This document shows positions 11,543 through 23,695 of a stretch of 64,000 nt of DNA, piece by piece; within the stretch, counting starts at the first letter, position 1, and each line of letters starts with the position of its first letter. The stretch is taken from the NCBI RefSeq assembly GCF_030272615.1, contig NC_081414.1, positions 342,088,717-342,152,716 on the forward strand, in the 5' to 3' direction. Made by a program: the position numbers and the translations under genes. The DNA comes from Cryptomeria japonica (Eukaryota > Streptophyta > Pinopsida > Cupressales > Cupressaceae). The notes below the pieces were generated by a model. It was given only the letters and a program-made list of their open reading frames with translations. It had not been told where the DNA came from and ran no database searches.

Positions 11543-14400
11543 ATGGAAGTGGGATCATTATCTGTACCTATGTTTATTGCAAATCCTATTGTTGTTGAGG
11601 TCAATGACCATCCTAGGCCAATTTTCAAGCTATATCCGCATATTGCTACTTTGGACGATTCGGTTGGCGCTTTTTCCCATGTCTCAAAAGCAGTCGTGTA
11701 TATTAAAGATGTCAGACCTTACACTCACTGTCATATTGAGGATTTAGGAATGAGTGATATTAAGAGTATATACATGAGCGAGTTAATAGGAGATTCTAGA
11801 AAGATTAAGCCTAAGTACCAGCATATTGAGGATCTAGGGTTTACCGACATTCTAGATATTTTGAAATTTGAAGATGAGATTGTTAGATATGTTTTGAGTA
11901 GAGTGCATGGAGAATTTATTTGGTTGGATTGACTGCATAAGATCTCTAAGGAGGCCATTAGAGCAATCACCAGTTTACCGCAGGTTGGACAACGTCCCGA
12001 GAAGAAGGTTTCTAATGATCAGGTCAACAAGATCATCGATGCAACATTGAACAAGTGATCAATGAGGATTAGCACTATCACTGATAGAGATATCAGATTC
12101 GAAAGAATGGTCATTGGTTACAAGGAAAGATAAAAGGAGAGAAGAAAGGAACATTGTGGTATGGAAATCTAATTGTTTATTTAATGTTGTTTTTTATCAA
12201 TGAGACTCCTGGTTTTGGGAAAAGACAATGGGTGTTTGATATCCCGGTAGGAAGGCAACTAAAACAATCCATTGCTATATTGGGTAGTCAGTGTGATGAT
12301 AAAGTGTGGGGTTACTTTAAAGAATTTTAGAAGTCTATGAATTCTAGGGAGAGAGTTCCTAAGTACATTGTTGAGAAGTACTCAACTGAGATATGCTTCA
12401 TGGTTAAGAAGATGAAACTTGGAAACTGTAAAGCCTTGAAAGATTTGGATTGAGGAAATGGGTTATGAAGTTGATGCTCAGATTCTAGATGCTTATGCAT
12501 AGTTACTAATTGATGCACCTATTGATGAAATTGTTAAAACCTTTGATACTGCTAAGCAAAAGAAGCAAGAGGTTGAAACTGAGTTCAACAGGGAGAAGAG
12601 GGAGAAGTAGTAGGGCAAGGCAAACAAGTTTGTGGAACAAGTTTCACAAGACATCAAGGAATTAATTGATGTTGTTCCTGAGAAAGGGAGAAAAAGGAAA
12701 GAGCCAGAAATATTCATTGAGCCAATTGCAGTAGAATTTGATCTGATGATGACACACCCTTAGCATTCAAGAGGGTATTAAGGAAGAAAAATTAAGAAAC
12801 TAAGGTAGAAGCAAAGAAGCAACTGGTTAGGAAATTTATAATTAGGGCATGAACACAGAAATGAGCTCCAAAGAAAACACCTTCAGCCCCATCTGGTACT
12901 AGAAGAAGAAAGAAGGATGACACCGATCTTGCACTTGTATCTGGTAATGTAACTATTATTCCACCCAAGACTTGTGCAAAATTAGTTGATGAAATAACTA
13001 ATGATGGTATGTTGAAGAATGTGCAATTTTATTATGAGCATTTGGATGATGTTGAACAGAGAGAAGTTGAGGAATTAGTTTTGTTGTATTTGGATATTTA
13101 TAAAAAAGCATTGTTAGATATTGAAAACCAAATACCGACACAGTTATATGACATATTAGATGCTAGAAGATTATCAGCAATGGAAGAGGACAAGAATTTA
13201 AAGATTCATGAGTTGTTATCTATTTGTGTTTCTATTACTCTAGAGGAGATGGACAAGACACTTGAGGTTGCAGATAGAAAGATTTTGCACAACAGAAACA
13301 AAAATAGTAAGTCTTATGTTAGGCAGGGTTAATGAGATAGTCAAGGAGACCCACAAGGCATATGTTAAATTCTTTTCAGTAAACCATGGTTTTTATAATT
13401 CACCAGAACCCAAAATAGATAATACAGATATCCCAGTTGAAGGGAAAGGTAAAGGTATTGTGGGTACTTCACCCTCAATTTTCAAATATATTAAGATATT
13501 GGATATAGAGCCCCCGGTAGAGACTAATGTATAGGCAAATGTTGAGATACCAGAAGAATCAGAGAGTGTAAAGGTTGCAAATGTATAGGTTACTAATGTT
13601 GAGGACAATATTCCTCTGGATCAGAATGTACAAAATGAGGACCCAGTTCCTAAGGAGGAATCGACAATTACTAAGATTGAACCAAGTGACGAAGCCACTG
13701 GTGCAAGTGAGGAAGCTATAAAAGTTAAATCATTAGAGGAGAAGAAAGGGGAATTCAGAAGGGAACCGGTAGCGAGTCCATCATTGTTGTCAATTGACAC
13801 CTCATAGGTTGAAAATAAAAACATAACTAAGATGAGTTCTATTGAACTCATGATGATGGTTACACAGAAAATGATGAAGGAAGGATCTATGGATAAAGGG
13901 GTTATTGATCAATCTATCACTATTTTGCATAGACTTGTCTCAAAGTACAAATTTGACAAAGAAGCGAGCCCATCCGACAAGCTTAAAACTATCATAGAGC
14001 ACATTTCAAAGGATTTTTAGTCTTTATAGCAAATATCAAACCGCCAGGCATTGGAGAGGTTCAAACATGCAAAGAGAGCTACATTTGATCAAATGATTGA
14101 GTCTAAGAGGAAGGAGATTAATGATAAGTTGAAATTGATAGATAACTCTTTAAGCTAGTGTACTAATATTATAGAGTATGCTGTAAGATAGGTTTACTTA
14201 CAGCTGATTTTGATAAAAGGATTAAGGATATTCAAGAGGAGTTTGTAGGTATAGTCAATTCTTTTGATGGTTCACATTCATTGACTATATCTATAGATGG
14301 TTCAATTTTGGTTTTGGAAGCCCAAGTTTTAGCTCTTGAGAGGGAAAAATATAAAATCATAAGGAGAACAAGAGGTCTTAGAGGATTGGTGAGTCCCTAG
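11543..14400 (+). pseudogene. ORF2 of F: long unknown protein, decayed
   Basis: The start is MEVGSLSVPMFIANPIVVEV, matching MASSSIPKFIAKPTVVEV in B. The first 130 residues carry YTHCHIEDLG and EIVRYVLSRVHGEFIWLD, again mirrored in B. After several stops (near 11930, 12058, 12330, 12450) a middle segment (13009-13332) has YLDIYKKALLDIENQIPTQL, matching HLDIYKKFLMQVVDELPDEL in B. The C-terminal part (13832-14400) is coiled coil, ending VLALEREKYKIIRRTRGLRG, against LLKLEREKERIISKAKNLRL in B. No polymerase, integrase or protease motif is seen. The function is unknown; a structural or envelope-like protein, or a captured host gene, are possibilities. At least ten stops make this copy dead. Confidence 0.7.
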
Positions 14401-14690
14401 TAGGATTCATTAAGTGTACATAAGAATGAGTGTATGGATATGGTTGGTAAGCCCAAACCGACAAAGCTTAATGAGAAAGAGTGATATGGACATATGATAA
14501 ATTGACTTGTATATATTTCCAACACTTTCAAATCTAGTTGGGATACTTATATAGAGCTTTTGGAGAAGGCCTATCCGGATATCTTTAAATATATTTAGCT
14601 CCAGTAAGGTATTTTGGGACATTCATTGTACAGTCTTTCATTCTTCGTCTCAGTTTTTGGTATTTTTTGGTATTTTTTGGCATTGATGTC

Positions 14691-14845
14691 AAAGGGGGAG
14701 TATAGGTGAAAAATATTTAGGAGGTATGGAGTATTTTGTTAAGATGGATATTCAACTCAAGGGGAGCAGGCTCAGGATGAAATCGACAGACAGAAACCAT
14801 GATCATTTTTCACATGAGTGTTGCCATCAATGCCAAAGGGGGGGA
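14691..14845 (+). promoter_or_regulatory. Polypurine tracts of element F
   Basis: AAAGGGGGAG at 14691-14700, AAGGGGAGCAGG at about 14760, and AAAGGGGGGGA at 14835-14845 directly before the 3' LTR. Two are preceded by a CATTGATGTC or CATCAATGCC word, as in Copia elements G and A. Confidence 0.75.
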
Positions 14846-14846
14846 T

Positions 14847-15774
14847 TGTTGGCAATTGACACTCATTTGGTTGGTTTTAAATATATTATCATTGATGGCA
14901 ACATGTTCTGGCTTCATATTTTGGTTGAGTTGTGTACTGATAGACACTTCACCAACACCAACACCAACATTGACAGGTTGGAAGGAATTCTTTGGTTACC
15001 GACATTGTAGGACAACATGACTTCATCAAGTTATAAGTATTGGAGGCCGACATCATTTGGGAGATATGACATCGACATTTGTTTTTGATATTCACATGTT
15101 TATGTTATTGAGCCGACATGTATATTCATATTGTAATTATCTTTGTAAGCTGACATAAGGCATGATGGATTGTAAAGGGGTATATAGGTCAGTTGATTAG
15201 ATCATTTTCTATATAGACAATGATATGGATAAGTAAGGTTATGGAATGTAATGGAGATGTGAAATATATGAGAGAGATCATGTATGTGAGGATATTTATG
15301 TAGAGGGTATTCCATTAAGGGTTTAGAGTTTCAAACTGGACTAAATAGAGCTTAACCAAAATTGTATTCAGGCATAGAAGATGCTATCATTGCAGTTCAT
15401 TCATTTCTCTAGATTGTAGTCTAGATTTGTATGTAGTCAGTGAGGCTCCTTTTGTGATTGAGCAGTGTGCTCTAGGCTATAAGCCTTCCTACAAGTGTAG
15501 GCCCCTATATTTTTTAATATCTCTTCATATGGCCAGTGGATTGATATTGTGGGTCACAAATCCCACCGTGGTTTTTCGTCTTTGAGGTTTTCCACGTATA
15601 ATTATTTGTGTTATGGTATTCATTTATCTGATTGGCTTATTGGTTTATTTACTTCTTTCAAGCTTATATGTACTAGTATACCAGTTGGTGAATGCATGTT
15701 TTAATAAGGTTAAAATTGATCATTCGGGTAGAACACTGATTCACCCCCCCTCTCAGTGTTTTTGGATTCCAATA
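14847..15774 (+). repeat. 3' LTR of element F
   Basis: It starts TGTTGGCAATTGAC and matches 9090-10003 along its length. The terminal CAACA has become CAATA. It is followed by the GTCTC duplication. Confidence 0.9.
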
Positions 15775-15779
15775 GTCTC

Positions 15780-16116
15780 CTATGCTATTTTTCCTCCCTT
15801 GCACTTGAAATTCAGAATGTCACCTTTCTTGCCATTGGATTAGGTACATTTTATATGCTAAAAATGAAATTTTGAGAATTTAATAAAATTTATGGTTTAG
15901 GTGCACAAGATTAGATAATAAGAAATGAAAAAATACTTTTTATTTTTGCAACCCTCTATGGCAATTGTGAGACACTTTTGCAATTGCGGTACAACTACTA
16001 AGCAATTGTGAAGTAATATACTAGCAGTTGTGAAACAATATCAACAAATGCAAATTTTTTCTTGAGCAACAATATTCAAAATAGATAATTAAGGTCAACA
16101 TGCTTCACATCGGGTT
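15780..16116 (-). other. Element E 5' LTR segment between F and A
   Basis: AT-rich LTR sequence holding a short minisatellite at about 15955-16060 (recurring CAATTGTGA and CAGTTGTGAAACAATA words), then CATCGGGTTCACCA, which also occurs in the LTRs of element D. No gene is seen. Confidence 0.55.
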
Positions 16117-16121
16117 CACCA
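16117..16121. repeat. Target-site duplication of element A (left)
   Basis: CACCA here pairs with TACCA at 47148-47152, more than 31 kb away (one substitution). Together with matching LTR ends this shows the two sites were once adjacent. Confidence 0.75.
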
Positions 16122-17209
16122 TGTTAGGATAACTAGTGGACAACTGAGATGCGTGGGGGGGGGGGGGGGTGAATCATTTGTCAATAGATTATATTAATCA
16201 AACCACTTTATAAATAGCAGAAATAGATACTGGTAAGAAATACAACTTAAGAATGAAACAAAGAATCAACACAATGCAAACATACCACATAACACCATTA
16301 TTTGTACATGGAAAACCTAGTAAAGGGAAAAAACACCATGGGAAGCCTACCCATAGTCAGATGATACTTCTATAGAAAGTATGTGATATAATAAGGGGCC
16401 TACACATTTAGAAAGGCACACTGCCTAGAGAGTACTACTCATTACAAATGAGTCTCACTAACTATAGAGAGGTTATAGCCACCTCAAGATAATTGGACAA
16501 CAATCCAAAAGAATGAACTGCTAGAGATAGCATCTACCATGCTTGATTATAGTACTAGTTAAGCTCAATACCAGAGGCCTTTGACCTCTTACTTAAACCC
16601 AATTCGATCATCTATAATTGACCAAGTCTCCTTCGCATATGATATTTAATTTCATGACCATGAACATTACATTTTCTTTCCCATACCATGATCTATAATG
16701 AGATCTTACATCAATTTATACAAACCCTAAGGCCTAAACCAATTAGGCTAGCCACATAAACTATATTACAATAAGATCATTACATACATCCATATTACAA
16801 TGATAAGCCATGTTGGCTTTATACCAAAACAACATTAACCAATCCATAAATCATCCCGGTAATGTGTAGAGAACACGTTAACATGATACCGATCCATAAC
16901 CTAGATAGGTACCAAACCTAATCTAGGTCCACCACGCCAAAATGATGTCACCAATTAGTTGAGGCACGATCAAGGATCATCTTCTATATCTTGAATTCCA
17001 TTTAGAAGCAGCACCAACACCACTTATCCATCTTGTCAAAGATTCTCATTAAAAGCTCTACCGATAAAAACTTAAACCCTTACTAGTAACACTAGATCTT
17101 CTACCGGTAACCAAAACCTGTCTGCTGGTAACCAACCATAATAGCTAGTATTGACATCAATGACAAAACATCAATGTAACACATAATCAATTCCTCCATA
17201 TTGCCAACA
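16122..17209 (-). repeat. 3' LTR of element A
   Basis: On the plus strand it runs TGTTAGG...GCCAACA, the reverse complement of a TGTTGG...CCTAACA LTR. A run of 15 or so G occurs near 16155, where related LTRs have seven or eight C on the other strand; this is a likely slippage site. Confidence 0.9.
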
Positions 17210-17482
17210 CTCTCCCCCTTTGGCATTGACGGCAACACTAGATGTGAAAAAGAAAACATCTAAGTGCCAAGAAGTGCCAAACATTTCTCATAGAAGATAT
17301 AACAATGAAAAACTTGAAAATCCCAACAACTCCCCCTAAGGAGTGCAGTCCAATCTGAAAATGATCTAAATTTCTCTCCCATAAACATTATTTTTCACAT
17401 ATAACTCTCCCCCTTTGACATCAATGCCAAGGAAATGACATAGATATCAACATTTTGTGAATCTCAAAGTTGACTACTCCCC
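17210..17482 (-). promoter_or_regulatory. Polypurine tract cluster of element A
   Basis: Seen on the plus strand as pyrimidine runs at 17210-17221 (CTCTCCCCCTTT, the primer tract), about 17330, about 17405 and about 17475. The arrangement matches elements G, F and B. Confidence 0.75.
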
Positions 17483-17564
17483 CTGAGTAGTAGCACCACT
17501 ACATCAACCCAAAGTAAAGGATAAAGTTGATGATACATACCAGACTGATGCCAATCTGCATCAC

Positions 17565-20500
17565 TTAAGTCTCTGCCAGAGGGGTAGATACCCCTAACTT
17601 GTCTCTCAGATACTCAAATGATTCCTTAGACAACGATTTAGTGAATATATCTGCAATTTGTTCTTTAGTGTTCACATAAACCAATTTGACTTCCTTTTCT
17701 TCCACCTTGTCCTTCAAAAAGTTATATTTTATTGATATGTGCTTAGTCTTAGAGTGAAATACTGGATTCTTAGACATGTCAATAGCTACAAAGTTATCAC
17801 AATAGATAAGTACCAGTTCACTACAATTTACCTTGATATCCTTCAACATTTGCTTCATCCATAAGACTTGAGTGCAATTAGTTGTTGTTGCAACATATTC
17901 AACTTCTGTTGTAGATAAAGGAATCCATGATTGTTTTTTGCTGATACATGAAACCAATTTATTTCCAAGAAAGAAAGCTCCACTAGAAGTGATCTTCCTA
18001 TCATCAGTATCTCTTGCCCAATCTGAATTTGTATATGCACATAAAGTGAACTTATCATATCTAGAATACCATTAGACATATTCTGTTGTTCCTTGCAAAT
18101 ACTAGAATATCCTCTTTACTGCACATTCATGATTTTATTTAGGATTACTTTGATATCTTGAAACAATACTTACTGCATTGATAATAACTGGTCTAGTATA
18201 AGTTAGATATAACAAGCCACCAATCATAGAGTTATACCTTGTCGAATTTACCAATGCAGATGTGTCTTTGATAGATAATTTCTCACTTGTCACCATAGGA
18301 GTACTTACTGGTTTGGAATTATCCATACCAAACTTCTTCAACAATTCCCTTAGATACTTAATTTGACAGATAAAGATACCTTTGTCAGTTTGAGTAATCT
18401 ACAAACCTAAGAAAAATCTCATCTCACCAATCATGGACATTTCAAATTCATTCTTCATATTATTAGAGAATTCCATGCACAATTTATCTTCACCTCCAAA
18501 AATGATATCATCAACAAATACTTCAATAATCAGAATATCATCATCAGTGATCTTATAATATAAATTATTGTCAGCACTACCTTTAGTAAAACCAAGCTTC
18601 AAAAGATATTGATCAAACCTTGCATACCAAGCTCTAGGAGCTTGTTTCAATCCAAATAATGCTTCCATTAACCTGCAAACCATATCTTTGTCATCTGTTA
18701 GTGAAAATCCATTAGGATGCTCAATGTATACCTATTCCTTAAGTTCACCATTAAAAAATGCATATTTAACATCCATTTGATAGACCTTATAGTTCTTATA
18801 TGCTACATAGACAAGAATTAGTCTAACAACTTCAACTCTAGCTATAGGTACAAATGTCTCGCCATAATCAATTCCTTCCATTTGAGAATATCCTATACAA
18901 ACTAGTCTAGCCTTGTTTCTTACAACTTGACCATCCTCATTTAATTTATTTCTAAAAACCCATTTAGTTCCAATAACATTCTTATTTTTAGGTCGGGGAA
19001 CTAAAGTCCAAGTTTCATTCTTCTCTATTTGATCTAATTCATCTTCCATAGCCTTCAACCAATGTTTATCTTTACAAGATTCAATAACAGATGTTGGTTC
19101 AATTTGAGAAATAAGACATACCTCTTCATTTTCCAATCTTCTTCTTGTCATAACTCCCTTGTTCCTATCTCTAATGATTTGATCTTTAGAGTGATTTAAC
19201 CTTACATACCTTGGTGTCTTCTGAACTTCAGGTTCACTATTCTGATCATCAGTCATAGTTGAATTTTTTGATTGTGCTAGTGTAACTATCTCAGTGTCTT
19301 GTACCAATTGAGGTATTATCAGTTTAGTTATGATCATTTCTACTATTGGTTCCCTATCATATGATATAGATTGATTTCTATATTACTCATCCACTTTCAC
19401 TTTTGCGCTCTCCACAATTTTTTGCAATCTTTTGTTATAACATCTATATGGTTTTCTTTGAATTGAATATCCAAGAAATATCCCTTCATCACATCTAGGA
19501 TCAAACTTCCCAATTGAATCATCCCTTTTGATATAACATTTACTTTCAAAAATTCTAAAATATTTAAGAGTAGGTGTATGTCCAAACCATAATTCATAAG
19601 GGGTCTTACCGGTTTCACCTTTGATATGAACTCTATTGAATGTATAGACTACTATACTCACTGCTTCTCTCCAGTAGATGTGAGGCAATTTGGATTCCAT
19701 CATCATGGTTCTTGTTGCATAAAAAATGGTTCTATTCTTCCTTTCCACTACATTCTGCTGAGGAGTCTGGGGTGCAGATAACTGTCTCCTAATTCCATTT
19801 GTCTCACAATAACTATTAAATTCATGAGAAGTGAACTCACCACCTTGATATGATCACAAACATTTGATTTTGAATCCAGTTTCTATTGCCACCTTTTCTT
19901 TAAAGATCTTGAATTTCTCAAAAGCTTGACACTTTTCCCTAAGAAAAGTCACCCACATCATTCTAGAATAATCATCAATTATCAGCATGAAGTATCTATC
20001 ACCTTGAAAGATTCTAGTCCTTGCTGGACCACATAAGTTAGCGTGAATCAAATCAAGTACATCATTAGATTTATCATGAATTCTCTTACATACCGGATTA
20101 TGATGCTTTATAATCTTAGGTATATCTCTAACTGCCTTTTTTGAACTCATCTTAACAATACAATCAAAATTAACATGGCACAACCTCTTATGCAATATCC
20201 AACTCTCATCAATATGAGCAATCAGACATGTCTTATTACCAGTGTTCAAGTGAAAGATATTACCTCTAGTCTGAGTACCGGTTGCAATCTCCAAACTAGT
20301 TTTGTTAATGATTTTGCATTTTCTATCTTTAAACTGAAGTTGGAATCGTTTGTCCACCAATTGACCAACACTTAAAAGATTATGCTTTAAACCTTCTACG
20401 TAATAGACATTATCACTATTATGCTTGACATCTAGAGAAATAATACCTTTACCTTTGATCATACATGGTTTCTCATCCCCAAATCTGACTTGACCACCAT

Positions 20501-21716
20501 TGTATTCTTGTAGGAACATAATTTTTTTTTTATCTCCAGTCATATGATGTGAGCATCCACTATCAATTACCCATTCATCCTTGTCTTCAACTTTTGTTGC
20601 CAGGGCCTTTTCATCATTCTTGATAGCCGGTTCCAGTTCATCTTCCTTTAAGGCATAGAACACCCATTCCTTTCCATTGCCAGATCCACTAGCAGAGTCT
20701 GTTGTCGGTTCATCCTCAGAGTCATCACTTACTCCTTCCTCATCCTCTATGTAGCATTGTTTGTTTTTCTTGAATCTATATCTGTTCTGATTAGGCTTAA
20801 ATTATTTCTTATCTCTTTCTTCAAATCTTGCATTCCTTTTAGGACATCTAGATGCAAAATGACCAATCTTATTACATGCAAAACATTTAAATGGTGCTTT
20901 TCCTTCATACTTACTTCCTACCGGTCCTTTACTTCTAGCAAATACGGCTTCAAGTTGCTCAAATTCTTCATCATCTTTCCTCATATCATCCAATTCCTTT
21001 GCATATAGGGATTTCCAATCACTTTTGCTAGTAGATGATGATGCATGAAAAGCAGGTTTAGACTTTGCAGCTCCAGAGGGTCCAAATTATTCAAGCTCAA
21101 AAGCAGATAATTTCCCAATCAGAATGTCTCTGTTAATTGAAGTGTTTGCCATTGTTCTCAATTCATTAATTGTAGTCGCCTTCATCTTGTAAGATGGTTG
21201 AAGGGTTCTCAAGACTTTGGAAACTATTTCATCTTCACTCAGAGATCCTCCACAACATTGAATTCCCATGACAATCTCATTTAGTCTTTCCATAAATGTA
21301 GCAATTCCTTCAATATCTTCCATCTTCAAGTTCTCATACCTTACCCGGTAACCATCAAGTTTAGCAATTTTTACAATAGGATCACCTTCATTCAGAGTTT
21401 GCAATTTATCCCACATAACCTTTGCAGATGATTTATCAGTCAATCCCATGATTTGCTGATCAGTGAGTGCACACAAGAGGGCTTCTCTAGCTCTGCAATC
21501 ATTTTCAATATTCTTGTCCAAGTCTGTAGGAGTAGGATTTCTAGATGCCAGATCATAAGGTGCATATCCTTTCTCAGTGATCTCCCAAATATCCTTGCCA
21601 AGACATCTAAGATGAGTCTCCATTCGGATTATCTATATCCCATAATTTGATCCATCAAGCTTAGGGATTTCTCTTTTGAAAATAGTTGCCAGTGGATTTG
21701 AAGTATTAGCTGCCAT
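17565..21716 (-). pseudogene. Copia gag-pol polyprotein of element A, decayed
   Basis: Order on the minus strand: Gag from ATG at 21716 (KLDGSNYGI, then TAG; UBN2-type AREALLCALTDQQIMGLTD); zinc knuckle CFACNKIGHFASRC near 20870; protease with WVIDSGCSHHMTGD near 20560; GAG-pre-integrase (LHKRLCHVNFD); integrase core with IIDDYSRMMWV and later VVERKNRT; reverse transcriptase with [30 protein letters not shown] and [11 protein letters not shown] near 18505; RNase H with STTEVEYVATT and IADIFTKSLSKE. The first integrase catalytic Asp appears as Asn (HANLCGP at about 20037). At least four nonsense codons interrupt it. The order PR-INT-RT-RH defines Ty1/Copia. It is non-functional. Confidence 0.92.
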
Positions 21717-21762
21717 AGGATCTACCTCAAGTGGTTAAGCTTCTACAAAAGAGGACCAAAGC

Positions 21763-21774
21763 TCTAGTACCAAT
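21763..21774 (-). promoter_or_regulatory. Primer binding site of A, mutated
   Basis: The plus strand reads CTCTAGTACCAA where CTCTGATACCAA is expected; a two-base rearrangement has damaged the tRNA-Met complement. Confidence 0.7.
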
Positions 21775-22803
21775 TGTTAGGATAATCGGTGGAAAATTGA
21801 GAGGGGGGGTGAATTAGTTGTCAAAGCACTTTATAACCTTTAACCAGAGCACATAAACACTAAATACCAGAATAGCATAAACAAATACCGGTAAGAAATT
21901 AAACTTAAGAATGAAATAGAGAATCAACACAATGATTTATATGTGGAAAACCCGGTAAAGGGAAAAATCATGGTGGGAAGACTACCCACAATCAGATGAT
22001 ACTTCTGCCAGAAGTGTGTGATACAATAAGGGGCCTACACATGCAAGAAGGCACACTACCTAGAGTGAGCTACTCATTACAAAGGAGTTCACTCACTACA
22101 AAGAGGTTATAACCACCTCAAGATAATTGGACAACAATCTAGAAGAATGAATTGCTAGAGATAGCATCTACCATGCTTGATTACAGTCTCGATTAATCTC
22201 AATACCGAAGGCCTTTATCCTCTTACTTAAACCCAATTCGATCACCTATGATCGACCAAGTCTCCTTTGCATATGATATTTCATTCCACGACCACGAACA
22301 TTACATTTTATTTCTCATACCATGATATACAATAAGATCTTACATCAATTTATACAAACCCTAAGGCCTAAACCAATTAGGTCGGCCACATAAAAGATAT
22401 TACAATAAGATCATTACATACATCCATATTATAATGATATGCCATGTCGTATTTAGACCAAAACAACATTAACCAATCCATAAATCATCTAAGTAAGACA
22501 TAGAGAACACATTAACATGATACCGGTCTATAACCTAGATAGGTACCATACCTAATCTGGGTCTACCACACCAAAATGATGTTGCCAATCAGTTGAGGAA
22601 TGATCAAGGATCATCTTTTGCATCTTGAATTCTATCTAGAAGCCGCATTAACACCATTTATGCATCTTATCAAAGATTCTCAGTAAAAGCTCTACTGATA
22701 AAACCTTAAACCCTTACCGATAACACCTGATCTTCTACCAGTAACCAAAACCTATTTGCTGATAACTAACCATAATAGCTAGTGTTGACATCAATGAAAA
22801 AAC
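21775..22803 (-). repeat. 5' LTR of element A, main part
   Basis: It matches 16122-17209 from TGTTAGG up to TGACATCAATGAAAA, where element B begins after a duplicated AAAAC. The remaining end of the LTR is at 47103-47147. Confidence 0.88.
22799..22803. repeat. Target-site duplication of element B (left)
   Basis: AAAAC here and at 47103-47107, exactly flanking the outer ends of element B, 24.3 kb apart. Confidence 0.88.
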
Positions 22804-23536
22804 TATTAGGATTCCCACATATACTGAGAGGGGGGAGTGAATCAGTATCTAATCGGTTAATAGATTTTATTAACTTAAAACATGTAGAGCATATTAATAC
22901 TGTGTACCGGTAAGTAGAAAGTAATGCAATAAATAGAGATAGAAACAACCACATGAAAAACACACCATAACACAAGGATTTAACGAGGAAACTCAGTGTG
23001 GGAAAAACCTCTGTGGGATTTGTGACCCACAATATTCACGTACTGGCCAATAAGAGAATATTACTGGTACAAGAGGGGCCTGCACATGCAAGAAGGCCAA
23101 CTGCCTAGAGCTCACTGCTCAAATACAAAAATGGGAAGTCTCATTGACTTACAAAATGGATTATATAAATCTAGTGTCTTGTAATGCTTCAAAATAGCAT
23201 CTATAATGCCAGATCGAGTACCAGTTTCTGCTCGGCTTCTTACATTCCTCTTTCTTACTTACAAATGTTCTACAATGATCTCTCTTATATAAGAGTCATT
23301 TTACAACTTGCCAAGCTGGCTTACAATGATTTTACAAATAATAAACAAAACATATTACAACAAAAATCCTGTTAGCCTCTATGTCGGTATGCTACCTTTC
23401 ACTGTCGGTGCTGGTGATCTGAGTACCGGTGTAGAGTCTAATCTTGCTAGTGCCGGTGGAATGCCTTGTCAGTGTCATAGGATTGTAAGGTTTCCATCAA
23501 TGACAAAAGCTTCAATCACCTACAATGTCTCCAACA
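22804..23536 (-). repeat. 3' LTR of element B
   Basis: The plus strand runs TATTAGG (mutated TGTTAGG) to CCAACA and matches 33165-33582 and 46940-47102. It is 733 bp and keeps a segment (23223-23396) that the 5' copy has lost. Confidence 0.88.
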
Positions 23537-23695
23537 TTCTCCCCCTTTGGCATTGATGGCAACACTCATGAGAAAATTTCAAAAGTGTATCCAAAACTTA
23601 TAATCCAAAAATGTGTACCAAAAATATATGAGCTCCCCCTGAGAAGATAAGTCTTTTACAGATTATTTTCTCATACTACTACTCCCCCTTTGGCA
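23537..23695 (-). promoter_or_regulatory. Polypurine tract cluster of element B
   Basis: CTCCCCCTTTGGCATTGATG at 23540-23559 next to the LTR, GCTCCCCCTGAG near 23632, and CTCCCCCTTTGGCATC near 23682 (all plus-strand readings). The layout is the same as in A and F. Confidence 0.75.

Larger units (their letters stand above)
9090..15774 (+). mobile_element. Element F: pol-less LTR retrotransposon with a four-knuckle Gag and a long ORF2
   Basis: A 6685-bp element with LTRs 9090-10003 and 14847-15774, a tRNA-Met primer site at 10006, polypurine tracts at the 3' end and TSD GTCTC. The interior encodes a coiled-coil, zinc-knuckle ORF1 (10072-11050) and a decayed long ORF2 (11543 to about 14400). 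I found no protease DSG, integrase, YVDD or RNase H motif. The same two ORFs occur in the same order in element B, so this is a family and not one damaged Copia. Primer site, tract sequence and LTR ends (TGTTGG...CA) match the Copia elements here, which suggests it was mobilised in trans by them. Confidence 0.85.

Noticed and set aside
16122-21774. Element A as a solo-ended element truncated at 22803
   Set aside because: The missing LTR end and the second target duplication were found at 47103-47152, so it is split and not truncated.
22804-23536. Element B LTR as a second 5' LTR of Copia element A
   Set aside because: Its sequence matches 33165-33582 and 46940-47102, not 16122-17209, and it has its own AAAAC duplication.
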